64,000 nucleotides of DNA from Liolophura sinensis (lineage: Eukaryota > Mollusca > Polyplacophora > Chitonida > Chitonidae). A model generated the notes under the pieces. The model worked only from the letters and a program-made list of their open reading frames with translations. It had not been told where the DNA came from and ran no database searches. Within the stretch, counting starts at the first letter, position 1. Each line of letters opens with the position of its first letter. The position numbers and the translations under genes were made by a program. The stretch spans positions 11,089,608 through 11,153,607 of the forward strand of contig NC_088299.1 in NCBI RefSeq assembly GCF_032854445.1, in the 5' to 3' direction. Positions 24,817 through 36,319 of this stretch are shown here, piece after piece.

Positions 24817-25199
24817 AAAAAGGTACAAAGATGAAAATTTGGATTCAAGTTAAATCCGGTATATTTAAGCAGTTCAAACAGTTGTTAACGACCAAGTCCT
24901 GATGTCAGCGGGCAATAGATTTGCTATGTCGAGTGGAAAAGCACTCTTAGCCTTTAAATCTATAATATTGAGTCAAACTCATCTGTTCCAGTCATCCTGA
25001 CGATCAAATGTCGTATGTCAGTTTTTGGTTCAGTCCATTCCACTACAGCCCAATGGCAAGCTCCTAGAGAGTGGTCGATGGTTAAATATCTCGCTCTTTG
25101 TTAATATATGTATACATGATGTCCTGTCTGGAAAAGCATGTTCAATAGGTTGTTTCTGCGCATAGTTTCTTTCTACTTGGACATTTTTTTTTATACTTA

Positions 25200-27050
25200 A
25201 GCAGTATTTATCGCATTATTTGGTTTGTTGTTCCGGAGATGATTGATTTCTCGTAAGCAGCTCTGGTCAATAACTGGTTAGCGACAGTAGGGTACTTATT
25301 ACCTGCTATTCCCCTTTTCGCTACTTATTGATCATATATTAGTAATACGTTTCGTAATTTTCAAATACCAGGTACAATACAAACAATATTGTCCGTGGTC
25401 TTTTTTTATATCTTTAGTTTAATCCATATTGCCTAGGGAAACTGGGATTGTCACCAAAGAAAATAACAAAGAACTAAGGAGTGTGAAATTATAGGTTAGG
25501 AAAATCACGCTTTTATGGATAAAGGGGTAAACTTATGGTCAAAAAATGTGTTCTGTGAAATGATCTATTGAACAACAGCCCACGGCTGAAAACTTGCCGA
25601 GTGTCTTAGGGAGATTGCTTTCTCTCTTTAACCGATGAATAAGTTGTGTGTGCAGAATGAGGGTTTAAAATGTGTCCCTTTGTAGACAACACATTAAAAT
25701 TGTTGAACTATAGGTGAACTATAGGAAATTATTTAAAAAGCCCCACTTAATGAACAAGGGTCCATTACGACTCTCAAAACAAACGGCATCATATACAACA
25801 GGTTTTGTTAAAAAGCGGGTGCGACTATCAAGATGGAGAAAGACAGCTGAATTAAATTCTTCTCTTCTCGTCTCCACTTAACAATCGGTAAAGTAAATTA
25901 AGTATGATCAACAAATCGCCATACGCTTTGTCTATCATTTCGAAGATAAATGTAAATAACAAATTAGAGAGTAATAAATTGGTTTTTAAAACGAATTGAA
26001 AATGAAGAGAATGTCAATTTCGTTATTTTCAAAACAAATACTGTTGTCATCTGCCCTATTATACCCATGCTCTTATGAGTTCTGGTGTAAACGGATTATC
26101 ATTTGCGCCAAACATGACATGCGCTCTAGCTTTCTTGTGGATTAATATTCGAAAGTTTGGCGCGGTTGATATTTCCGTAAAAAAAATGTGAGAATCAATA
26201 TTTAAAGGAGAAAGCCTGGTGCTTCCAGTACATAAATACAAGCCTTGATTGCGACTATAACTACACTATATAATATGTTACAAGTGACTCCTCAGTTCTA
26301 TGAAGGTTCCTTCAGCTTGACAGACCCCCTCTAAATTGATTCGCCCCACTCCGCCCAAGGCTAACCAGACCTGATACAAGAGGTCCCCTGTCAGCATCAC
26401 TGTCACACTTCACTGATTTCCTTTTATCAATGAAATGGTTGTAAGATTCAGAATCATGTTAATATTTGACATGGAGGTGAATGATATCCTGGAAAAAAAA
26501 ACTGGTTTCCTACGGAGTTCTCCGTATTTAATACGATCAGGTATGAACATTACAAAATTAACATATCAAATGCACATGCTTACAGCCGATATCACTTCTC
26601 AAAAATGTGTGTTCAACATGCCTCTTGGGAAATCAAATACTTTAATAAAACTTGTGTTAACGTTTGAACTTGGCATGTTCAACAATGAGCAAAATAAAAC
26701 CTTCGACTATCAAAACACTGCGCTGCTAATAGCTGCAAAAAATTAACAAAAAACTAAGTGGTGTGAAACTTTAGTCAAATCGTGTTTAAATGAGTAAACT
26801 GTTGGACCCATGGGCTAAAAACTGGTCAAAATTTTGCTGAACCTCACATGTTATTTGTTGCTCCTTTCAACTTCTGGCAATAAGGTACGTTGTTTGGCGT
26901 GGTTCACCATGCAGATTGAGCGCAAAAATGTGCATCTCACTGACAGCTTTCGCCAGTTGAAAGGATTTTAAATTAGAGAGCATGTACGTATTATCAGCTT
27001 AAGGCTTGGGTTTTAATGTTGACCATGGTGTGTGTTTAGGCTCATGTCAA
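25200..27050 (-). repeat. Module Z, inverted copy C (two partial units)
   Basis: Inverted relative to the copies at 13-18 kb. GTTCCGGAGATGATTGATTTC (25232) pairs with the end of copy B, and 26280-26460 matches the reverse of 17270-17440. The AAAGAACTAAGGAGTGTGAAA block at 25468 recurs at about 26745 (AAAACTAAGTGGTGTGAAAC), so a second partial unit follows the first. A 103-codon plus frame at 26435-26746 is not preserved in other copies. Confidence 0.7.
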
Positions 27051-27119
27051 AACACTTTGAATATCGATGCAAACCATTGGAAAACATTTTCCGCATTTCT
27101 GATTAAAAGGAAAACATAG

Positions 27120-27720
27120 CTGGACCTAGAAAAGTATTAAGAAACCTACTTTGTTGTGGGAACGCAGCTAGACTCTTTTCAATTTTTTTATCATTTCTTT
27201 TCAATGTGTCTCCTCTCACAACGGTTTTTACAACTCTGCGCGGTCTGTGGACATCAAGCGCTGACAATATAGACGTGTAGAAGACAGGTGGTGTTTCCTG
27301 TTTCCTGTATGCAGGCAATAATTCGTCTCCCAGGTGACACTTCAAAAAAAAGGTGTAAATTTTTTTCGATGCAATACAGCCTTTCCCTACGTAGGGTAGA
27401 GCGTCTGGTTTATTAATTATTTGTCCAAAAATTGTTATCCCGGATAGGTGTACAGCGTAGATCACAGAAACACGTGGGTACGCTGGAGTTTAACCTGATA
27501 GATGTATACCTCGATTATTAAATACAAACTACTACACATATAAATAAGATTATATGTTGATAACATTTTGGTATTAGACGGCAACATGTTAACATGAGAT
27601 GTTTCTGAAACGTTAGAACTCAGCACAATGGTATGATAAAACGCCAACAGTGGTATCAGAGCATGGTTATATATTACCCAATAAAACAGCGTGTCCAGAG
27701 TGAAAGCGTGCATTTGTGCG
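27120..27720 (+). repeat. Module X, copy 1
   Basis: Aligns with 34690-35345 and 40340-40680. Shared landmarks are CGGTCTGTGGACATCAAGCG against CGATCTGCGGACATCAAACG, GAGGCAATAATTTGT-type motifs, GACACTTCAAAAAAAAGG, and GCTGGAGTTTAACCTG. It contains CCTCGATTATT (27509-27519), the unoccupied counterpart of a SINE target in copy 2. Minus-strand frames here are not conserved between copies. Confidence 0.8.
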
Positions 27721-27929
27721 AGTCTGGGGTGGTATCATTTCTTTTTAGATATTTAGAACTACTTTTTAATCATCTTATTAGTGCTGAAAACCTGTTATCA
27801 CTAATTAATAATTTTAGTCCACATAATGTCTTTCTCACGTCTTAGGGACAGTTTTGACCAAGACTCAGACTGTTTTAACCAATTTACATTTTGAACATTT
27901 ACAAAATTGAACCATTGGGGTACATTTTC

Positions 27930-28075
27930 TACACAAAATGTCCTTTTCCGACCAACGTCAGACAAAATATTGTTACTATGCCCAAGGCTAGGTTTGAACC
28001 CGCATCTCGTGTGTCCAAGCGATTGAGGGGCGTGCGACAGTAACCACGAGACAAACGTCCGCGAACAACTGCAAA
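27930..28075 (-). mobile_element. SINE-C fragment with tRNA-like head
   Basis: On the minus strand: CTCAATCGCTTGGACACACG, then AGATGCGGGTTCAAACCTAG, containing a good B box (GGTTCAAACC) followed by GCCTTGGGCATAG. Related to the remnant at 10290-10390. The tail is not clear. Confidence 0.6.
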
Positions 28076-28159
28076 AAGATAAAAGACAAGAAGATCAATT
28101 CGTCCTAACATCCTTCTGCTAAACGTCGAGAAATTTACAAAAATCAAGAGCTGAATAAA

Positions 28160-29165
28160 CCTGACGACCAGGCAGTAGCATCAGATGTTTTTTGGCCAAA
28201 TTTGTATAACCAGTATAACTGTCAATAATCAAGCTATGTGAAAGCTGCACATGAAATCTCTCACTGGCACTTCTGATATTTGTAACAGGTATGCTTCAAG
28301 TCCAGTACATGTAAAATGTGTTGTTCCACAGTGATATTGAAAGAAGCTTGTATTATTTATTTTGACTCTCAGATTCTTAGTCTGTCAGATTAAACTGGTC
28401 TTGTTCCCTAAGGCTTATGCCTAAAGCTGGTTTTTATCACTCGAAACTCCGACAGACTTTGTATAAAAATTTGTTGCTTTGTTTATTCTGTCCCAAGATT
28501 ATTATTAGCACAAAAGATGTGACTGTGTGTATTTTAAAGGCGTTCAGGTAATCTATCAATCCCCATCGAAAGCTCGAGGCTACGCTGATTAGCTGATGTT
28601 TCTGAAGTTAGTGAAAAAAAGGAAAGTAACAAGCCAATTTCATTTTTTACTTCTCCTCGTTTTGCTATTTCAGTTATCAATCGCATCGTTAGGTTTGAGG
28701 AAAGGCAGACCTTTGTTTCAAGAAGGATCTAATAAGATGGTTGCTCAGAGCAAATATTGGATGCATACAATATTGGTTTTTAATATGATGTGATGGTCGT
28801 GAGATGGTCATGTTATAGTCCAGCCAGAGCAGACACGCCACATTTTGAGCGAAAAGCCCAGAATTCTGTCTATAGGAAGATCCTTTAATGTAGATGTGCA
28901 CAAGAACACTGCAGTCTTTACCAGACGAACCCCCTTGGCCCATTAGCTGCAGTCCGAACTGTGCAGTCGAAATGGTCTCGTATAAAACCAGCCAATATGT
29001 CAGTCTGTCTTTGGAACGAGAAGCCTTGGTCCACAATGGCACAGTATAGGGAATAGTTGTATGTCTTTTCATAATAGAAGGTACCTCGTGTAGTCGACAA
29101 TCGTAGACAGGTTAAGATTCCGCACCAGGAGTTTTTACAAAGGCAAATGACCACCATTTTCCTCC
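28160..29165 (+). repeat. Module Y, copy 1
   Basis: Aligns over about 1 kb with 36320-37215 and 41400-42385. Landmarks are GAAATCTCTCACTGGCA, TCTGATATTTGTAACAGGTA, AAAGGCGTTCAGGTAATCT, CTTCTCCTCGTTTTGCTATT, GTTATCAATCGCATCGTTAG, and GTGCAGTCGAAATGGTCTCG. Small frames inside are not shared between copies. Confidence 0.85.
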
Positions 29166-29289
29166 CCACCCCACTTTATGACATACACGAATGTTTTTTT
29201 TTTTTAATAAATGCAAAATTCTATATCCCAACATTTTCTTATAACTGAACTAACACAATAGTTCATTGTTGGTCATGGTGTGCGAGAAC

Positions 29290-30680
29290 AGACACCTGGT
29301 CGTCGTCAAAGGTTTGCCTTACATTCTGGCTTTCTTATTTTGCTGTGAAAATACGAGGTATAAACTCACGCTCACGTGGTCGCTCCTTTTTATCAAGGTG
29401 CACTTAATCTGTTGTTCGACATTTCACTCCCTGCTAACTTTTGACTGACTTTATTATATTAGTAGTTTAATCCACATGGCATTGAGGAGGTTATTGGATG
29501 CAGGAGTGCACAGGTAACTGTCAAAAATGAACAAAGGGGGTTAAATCATAGGTTCGCAAAATTAAATAAAAGGTGCAACGGCTAAAAGGTGACAAGAGCC
29601 TCATGTTATTGCTACCTCCTTTCACTGATAATTACGAGTTCCTTTGTACCACGTGGTTTAACATGCAGATTGAGAGTGTAAATGTGTCACCGTCGACTTT
29701 GTAAAAAGAACTGATCAAGTTGCTATTAGCTGTATTTCTAACATCTTTTTTGAATTTTTTGAGGTGGTCAAGTCAAAGTGTCTGTACTTACATCATTTGT
29801 GAAACTTTGTGTATCTAAAATGCAGCCTACCAGTTACGTGTCGTTGCGGTAGTTTTCTCTGCTTCTTGGTCTGTGAACTTGTGCTTCGAGGTTGAAGCAT
29901 TCGCGAGGGTTGTGTACCTCTACACTGAACGCACATTAGATCGACCATGTTCAAACAAGTGCAACATATGAAGCTTAAAGAAATCAATGATTTTTGAAAG
30001 AAGACAGATACCGTTATCTTAGTTTCACGCATATATAAGCCTTCATGTGTCACATGTTACAAAGAACTTCTGGGATCTGTAACAGTTCATTCAGCCTGAC
30101 AGCCGCCCCCCGTATTGATACAACCCCTCCCCCCCCCCCACCCCCGCCACCGTCAAGGCATTGATATGTCTGTACGTCTGAGTAGATGAGTACGGATAAT
30201 ACTAGTATCACCTACTGAAACGCGCTTCTGTTGACTAATGACTAATATCGATTGTAGATATCATATATATAGACTAATATGTCTTTACGTCTGAGTAGAT
30301 GAGCACGGATAATACTAGTGTCACCTACTGAAACGTGCTTCTGTTGACTAATGACGCATTCAAACATATATGTAGACTTGAGTTGGCAGTTTTTCCTCAC
30401 TCAAGCGAAAGATATTATTCTCCAGACACTGACATGTTAATTTTGTTAGGTGTGTGGACACGACTTTGCAACAGTAGATTTGTTTCGCAAATTTTGGACA
30501 TCAAACGGTCATTAAAAGAGACAGGTCTGCTTAAATAACCTCTTTTGGTGAAGAACACTCGAGTTCTCTTAAAATATCTGTTCAAGATGCCTCTTTAGAA
30601 TAACAGTTGCATTTAAGCTTGGCATGTTAAATGTTGGGTAAAATTGGGCCTTCAACCATCCTGGCAGACTATCAGACAAA
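29290..30680 (-). repeat. Module Z, inverted copy D, ending at a Tc1 insertion
   Basis: 29510-29720 matches 26740-26960 (GCAGATTGAGAGTGTAAATG against GCAGATTGAGCGCAAAAATG). 30065-30120 matches the CTTCAGCCTGACAG block. 30560-30660 matches 26605-26715 (GCATGTTAAATGTTGGGTAA against GCATGTTCAACAATGAGCAA). The Tc1 element follows immediately. Confidence 0.7.
30163..30354. repeat. 112-bp near-identical tandem duplication
   Basis: ACGTCTGAGTAGATGAG to CTGTTGACTAATGAC occurs twice with an offset of 112 bp (starts near 30173 and 30285) and only a few differences, so it is a recent local duplication inside module Z copy D. Confidence 0.9.
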
Positions 30681-30943
30681 CTACAGTCCTGGAAAAAAGT
30701 TTGGAATATTGTTTTCACTGATGATAGCATTTACCAGAAACATACTTTTGTGCGCCTTACATTGAATGCACACATTCTTGTTTGGGTGGAAAATGTAGAG
30801 GATTATGTCCCCTTTCAGCTCATACACACCATTATTGCTTGTGTCACCTGAGCAAAATTACAGTTGGGACAAAGCATGACCATCCATTTCTCAGTGAAAA
30901 AGTCATGTACGCAGACATGATTATAATTTAACCTTGTAACTCT

Positions 30944-30950
30944 TATAAAA
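30944..30950 (+). promoter_or_regulatory. TATA-like box of the Tc1 transposase
   Basis: TATAAAA lies 58 bp upstream of the ATG at 31008, inside the transposon. The sequence matches a core promoter element; function is inferred. Confidence 0.5.
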
Positions 30951-31007
30951 GCTCGGTTAAGGCATGCCAGTGCTCCAGAGAGTGTTTCCAACAATACTGC
31001 TGTGATC

Positions 31008-32029
31008 ATGAGACGTCAACTGAGTGCTGCAGTCTGCAACCGTATCGTTGGTATGAGCCTGGCTGGAGCAAAACAGAAGGACATTGCAGCAGCTCTTGGT
31101 GTCACTCAGGGAGCCGTCTCCAAAAGTTTTAAGCGACACCGACAGACGGGTGTGCCGACGCCTAGACCGAGGTCTGGTCGGCCACGAAAGACCACCGAGA
31201 GAGAGGACCGGTATCTGGTGAGACTTTGCCGCAATGGCCGTACGAAGAGTTCCAACCAGATACGCGCTGACTGGATGAGATTTACCAATACTCCTGTGTC
31301 AAGCCGCTTAGTGCGATTCAGACTGTTGACTGCTGGGTATTTGGTAAGGAGGCCTAAGAGGAAGCCTTTGCTACAGCGTCGACACCGCCAGGCACGCTTA
31401 TCCTGGGCGCGGGAACACCTGAACTGGCAGGTGGGACACTGGCGACACGTAATATTCAGTGATGAGTCTCGTTTTGTCGTCTACCGGGAAGATGGCCGTG
31501 TGATGGTGCGTCGTCAGGCTCACGAGGCTCTGAACGAAGATTGTATCATGCCCAGAGTCCAAGGCGGGGGCGGTGGGGTCACCGTCTGGGGTGCTTTTCA
31601 TAGCACTGGTAAATGCGACCTGCACGTCTTGGATGGACACATGAACCAGCACCAATATCAACGGATTCTGGAAACGATAATGCTCCCATTGCTCGGCAAC
31701 AATTCAGGGCAAACTTTGTGTATCAGGACGACAACGCCACGCCGCACCGGACCGAACTGATACGGAATTTTCTGGAACAGGAGGGTGTTGAGCACATGCA
31801 GTGGCCAGCTATTTCACCGGATATGAACCCAATTGAGAACTTGTGGGCGGAAGTTTCCCGTGGGTTGAATAACCTGGATGAAGCCCCAACGAACGTGGCT
31901 GAACTAACTCGTGCTGTGCTCACTTGCTGGAGAGATATACCGGAAGAAACTTTGACTTTCTTAGTTGTCAGTATGCCGAGACGTGTGCGCGCATTGTACA
32001 ACGCGAGGGGTGGGCACACCAAGTACTAA
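31008..32029 (+). pseudogene. Tc1-family transposase, one frameshift
   Basis: Cut-and-paste transposase that binds the element's inverted repeats and moves it into TA sites in the nucleus. The first ATG is at 31008; the family length of about 340 codons is met if one lost base is allowed for. Residues 5-50 form a helix-turn-helix (KDIAALGVTQGAVSK-type). SGRPRK at 56-61 is the AT-hook-like GRPR linker. D152 in SDESRF (31461-31463) is the first catalytic Asp; a Gly-rich GGGGGVTVWGAF follows. The second Asp is in DDNATPHR (31730-31732) and the Glu is in SPDMNPIENLW (31835-31837), with exactly 34 residues between them. Frame 1 fails at about 31700-31703 (GGCAACAATTCAGG), where one base appears deleted; the second frame runs to TAA at 32027. 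This copy cannot make full transposase unless the shift is a sequencing error. Confidence 0.95.
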
Positions 32030-32098
32030 ATTAATTTTCTGTATTGTTAGTGTTTTGCATATTTAACTTACCAAGTATTGTAGACATATTTCCAATCG

Positions 32099-32104
32099 AA
32101 TAAA
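32099..32104 (+). terminator. Polyadenylation signal of the transposase
   Basis: AATAAA 70 bp after the transposase stop codon, still inside the transposon. Confidence 0.6.
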
Positions 32105-32514
32105 AGTTACAGCTCGTAATAAAATACATGGGTTTCACTGAATTTCTGCACTTGTTTGGGGCGCTTTCAGAATATCGTGAAAAACTCGTCTCCTATAACA
32201 TTTAGAAATGTTTTGGTTTGAGGAAACTATTGATAATGCATCATAGAGACTAGTCCAAGTGAAACCAATCGACAGATTCTTGACCTGAACGCAACGAACC
32301 ACGCTCTTCGTGGAGATGGTGTGAAATTCACCAATATTCCAAACTGTTTTCCAGGACTGTAGTATGCCTTGAGTGACGATGTATCAGCGTTAAAAGATTC
32401 AGCAATTACGATTTTGATAATATTGCTTTTTTATCCAATAATAAACTCTCATGATCTGAATATATCATGTATGAGCGTTCGCTTTATAGTTGTATTTCTG
32501 TTGAGGCCTAAATA

Positions 32515-32907
32515 CAGAAGCGCCCAGCAAGTAGATCACTACTGGAGTAGCAATGGGTCATGGACAACTACAGACGCGCCCAGCAAGTAGATCAGTATTG
32601 AAGTAGCAACGGGTCATGGACAACTACAGACGCGCGCAGCAAGTAGATTACTATTGGAATAGCAACGGGGTCATGGACAACTGCAGACCCGCCCAGCAAG
32701 TAGATTACTATTGGAATAGCAACGGGGTCATGGACGACTACAGACGCGCCCAGCTAGTAGATCACTACTGGAATAGCAACGGGTCATGGACAACTACAGA
32801 CGCGCCCAGCAAGTAGATTACTATTGGAATAGCAACGGGTCATGGACAACTACAGACGCGCCCAGCAAGTAAATCACTATTGGAGTAGCAACGGGTCATG
32901 GACAACT
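32515..32907. repeat. 56/57-bp tandem repeat, about 7 copies
   Basis: CAGCAAGTAGAT starts at 32525, 32581, 32637, 32694, 32751 (CAGCTAG), 32807 and 32863. Units include GGGTCATGGACAACTACAGA; two carry one extra G. The plus-strand frames with MDNYRRAQQVDYYWNSNG-like repeats are readings through this array and not genes. Confidence 0.95.
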
Positions 32908-33149
32908 TGAGACTCCTGCCTTCTTTCCCAGCCAAATTGAGAGGTGTTAGGGTGTTAAGTTCCGTTCTCCCATTTAACACACAAGAGGAAAACACTAATA
33001 TACCAAAGAAAACATCAATATTAGTCGATTCTATAAACGGTTTATTGATTTATTCATTTCCGCCCTCCGTCCTTTACCAATGCACATGTTAAATCCCATA
33101 TAGGGCTGATCGTCAAGAATTGGTTTCAATAATAAAAGATTTCCAATCC

Positions 33150-33450
33150 AAAATGTTGAAATATTAGCTATCAAAACAGAATAAAATTTGCACAGATTCA
33201 CCATGGTTCAATTTACATAAACACAGAAAATCATCAGCCCGTAAATCTCCACCGCTGGATTCTTGAAGCCATTTCCGGCACTTTTCCTCCCGATGCTTTA
33301 TGGCCCATTTGTCACTCACACATTATGTGAGAAATCATTGAAGACTTTGTATTTGTCTAATTTGCTGTTTTACAAAAAGGTGATGTTTTTGTATCCTTCA
33401 ACTTTTTCATTGAATTATTTCATATTGACAGTAGTACATAAATCTAAAGG
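33150..33450 (+). repeat. Module W, copy 2
   Basis: Direct match to 22760-23110 and immediately followed by the 89-bp array. See that entry for landmarks. Confidence 0.75.
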
Positions 33451-33479
33451 GTTAATACATTGATGCAGTCGCTTGTTAT

Positions 33480-34610
33480 CGACCAGGTGTGGCGATGTAC
33501 TTCTGGTGTGGGAATGTGTGATTGTAGGTGGAATGAAGTGTGACGTTGTCACACGATAGTGTGTGTGGGTTGCATAAAGTGCCACACTGTCGTTTGAGAG
33601 GTGATGATTGTGGGCGAACAGAGTGTAGAGGGTTGGGGGACAATAGGTGTATTACAGTCTCAAAAAGTGCAGTAGGTGTTTGAGAAGCACTGAGTGTAGG
33701 TGGAACAGAGTGTAGAACATCGTTACAAAGATGGGGTTTATGGATGGAATGGAGTGTAACACTATTGTTTGAGACGCGCTGAGTGTAGGTGAAACAGAGT
33801 GTAGAACATCGTTAAAAAGATGGGGTTTATGGATGGAATGGAGTGTAACACTATTGTTTGAGACGCGCTGAGTGTAGGTGGAGCAGAGTGTAGAACATTG
33901 TTACAAAGATGGTGGCTATGGGTGGAATGGGGTGTAACACTATTATTTGAGACGCGCTGACTGCAGGTGAAACAGAGTAACATCGTTACAAACGTGTTGG
34001 CTATGAGTGGAATGGAGTGTAACACTATTGCTTGAGAGGCGGTGGCTGTAGATGGAAAAAAGTGTAGAACATCGTTACAAAAGTGGTGGCTATGGGTGGA
34101 ATGGAGTGTAACACTATTGTTTGAGACGCGCTGATTGTAGGTGGAACAGAGTGTAGAACATCGTTATAAAGGTGGCGGCTATGGATGGAATGGAGTGTAA
34201 CACTATTGCTTGAGAGGCGCTGACTGTAGATGAAACAAAGAGTAGAACATCGTTACAAAGGTAGTGGTTATGGATGGAATGGATTGTAACCCTATTGTTT
34301 GACACACGCTGACTGTAGGTGGAACAGAGTGTAGAACATCGTTACAAAGATGGTGGTTATGGCTGGAATGAGGGGTAACAGTATTATTTGAGACGCGCTG
34401 ACTGTAGGTGGAACAGAGTGTAGAGCATCGTTACAAAGGTGGTAGTTATAGGTGGAATGAAGTGTAACACTATTAATTGGGAGGTACAAACTGTAGGTGA
34501 AACAGAGTGTAGACCATCGTTACAAACGTGTTGGTTATAGGTGGAATGAAGTGCAACGCTAAGGTGCGAGAGGCGCTGACTGTGGGTGGAGTGTTGCAAT
34601 GTTTTAGAAA
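33480..34610 (+). repeat. 89-bp tandem array, about 11-12 copies
   Basis: The ACTATTG/ACTATTA motif recurs at 33761, 33850, 33939, 34024, 34113, 34202, 34291, 34380 and 34469, almost always 89 bp apart. Units read TGGAATGGAGTGTAACAC, TTGAGACGCGCTGA, GTAGGTGGAACAGAGTGTAG and CATCGTTACAAAG. The left ~280 bp are diverged. The same family appears at 35460-35965 and, inverted, at 21158-22520. Confidence 0.95.
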
Positions 34611-34689
34611 TTTATTACATAAAGGTGTAAAAATAAAATAGCACTTCCTGCCTGAATACAGCTAATCTCTTTTCATTGTTTTATTCTTT

Positions 34690-35345
34690 CAATTTATCTC
34701 TTATCACAATAGACCTCAACCCGATCTGCGGACATCAAACGCTGACATAGATGTGTAGAAGGCAGGGGTTGTTTGCTGTTTCCTGTGTGGAGGCAATAAT
34801 TTGTCTCCGAGGTGACATTTCAAAAAAGGGTGTAAATCTTTTCCGATGCTTTACAGCCATTCGTGATGTTGGCAAGGGAGGCTGGGAAATAATGCTGAGA
34901 AGGCGGTTTGTGAATTATTTGTTCGGCAAAAATCAGTCCTGATACATCCTGAAATCACATGTGACGTATAAAGCATAGATCATAAAAAACGTGGATACGC
35001 TGGAGTTTAACCTGAAAGGTGTGTACCTGGATTATTTATTTATTTATTTGATTGGAGTTTTAAGCCGTACTCAAGAATATTTCAATTATACGACGGCGGC
35101 CAGCATTATGGTGGGAGCAAACCAGCCAGAGCCCGGGGAAAACCCACGACCATCTGTAGGTTGCTGGAGACCTTCACTTGTACGACCGGAGAGGAAGCCA
35201 GTATGCCTGGACCATTAAATGCAAACTAGTACACATATAAGTAAATCTATACAGTACGTTGCATATATTTCGTTATTGAATATTGTCTTAAAGTAAAGAG
35301 TGAAACAAATCAACGCACAGTGGTGGTTTGGCAAAGCGCCAGCAG
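34690..35345 (+). repeat. Module X, copy 2 (contains a SINE-A)
   Basis: Matches copy 1 at 27120-27720 up to CTGGATTATT, is interrupted by a SINE-A (35037-35205), and resumes at AAATGCAAACTAGTACACAT, which matches AAATACAAACTACTACACAT in copy 1. Confidence 0.85.
35037..35205 (-). mobile_element. SINE-A, 5'-truncated, inside module X
   Basis: Begins with the reversed tail TATTTATTTATTTGATTGG, then CCGTACTCAAGAATATTTCA and CAGCATTATGGTGGGAG; it stops at GAAGCCAGTATG without the tRNA head. Flanks CCTGGATTATT (35026-35036) and CCTGGACCATT (35206-35216) form an 11-bp duplication with two differences. The empty site is seen at 27509-27519. Confidence 0.92.
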
Positions 35346-35459
35346 GAGACGAATAACCTAATCAGATAAGGACATACTGGATATATCAGTGCACATTTTA
35401 TATAGTGTTGTTCTTAGTTGTGTGGAGATGATAAACTACCTGGTCAGGTTACCGCCGTA

Positions 35460-35965
35460 CTCTGAGCGAAAAACCGCCACCTTTCTTCTGTGTGTTACAG
35501 TGTCGTTTGAGAGGTGGACATTTGTGTAGGGCTCTGTTTCATTGCTGGAGATAATAGTTGTATAGGTGTATACACTGACAGTTTGAAAGGTGGAAATTTG
35601 TGTAGAGCTCTGTTTCATTGTTGGAGATAATAGATATATAGGTGAATACAGTGACAGTTTGAGAGGTGCTGACTGGGTGGAACAGAGAGCAGATATAGAG
35701 CTTCGTTTCAGGGTTGGCTGTTAGGAATGGAAGGCGATGTAACACTTTTGTTTGGGAGGTGCTGACTGTGGGTGGAACAGAATGTAGAGCGTCGTTTCAG
35801 AGGTGGTGTATAGATGGAATGCGACGTAACATTATTGATTGAGAGGTGTTGATTGTGGCTGGAACAGAGTGTAGAGCGTCGTTTCAGAGCTGGCGATTAT
35901 GGATGGAATGCAGTGTAACAATATTGCTTGAGAGGTGCTGACTGCGGGCGGAATAGAGTGTTGCA
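35460..35965 (+). repeat. Second block of the 89-bp repeat family
   Basis: About six diverged units of ~85-90 bp (GAGAGGTGTTGATTGTGGCT, GGAACAGAGTGTAGAGCGTC, GTTTCAGAG). Similar to 33480-34610; separated from it by module X. Confidence 0.85.
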
Positions 35966-36319
35966 TATAGATTATCATAACAGTATGTGATCCGCGATAA
36001 TGTGTCAGCTGGAGTTGTTTCAGGTCGGCTTGTCGTCTCATTCAAGGTTCGGAGAGAGAGGTTGGTTCGAAAAATCGACCTCAGACAACGAGAGCTATAC
36101 AACATCGCGGAACCCCTTTATAATAATCTGTTTACCTGAATTTATCCACACTAAATGGTCTAAACGCACACGGTCTTTCATTATCAGTAGATCGACTTGC
36201 TACAACTAGAGAACCCCCGCCGACAAAATGTAGTCCATCTGTAAATTTCTTCAGTTCAAATATAATTATGTTCTGCCCAACGCTGAGGAATGTATGAAAA
36301 ACAAACCTTGAGCTAGCAT

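Larger units (their letters stand above)
30684..32359 (+). mobile_element. Tc1-type DNA transposon (DD34E), near complete
   Basis: A 1676-bp element with TA on both sides (30682-30683 and 32360-32361), the standard Tc1/mariner target duplication. The ends are inverted repeats of 27 bp (30684-30710 and 32333-32359, beginning CAGTCCTGGAAAA) that differ at one base. It contains a transposase gene with one frameshift, a TATA-like box and a polyadenylation signal. Nearly identical ends and a single coding lesion imply a recent insertion, placed within or just beyond module Z copy D. Confidence 0.97.

Noticed and set aside
32369-32816. Frames with repeated AQQVDYYWNSNG-like peptide
   Set aside because: Products of the 56/57-bp tandem repeat; the period is not a multiple of 3 and frames break.
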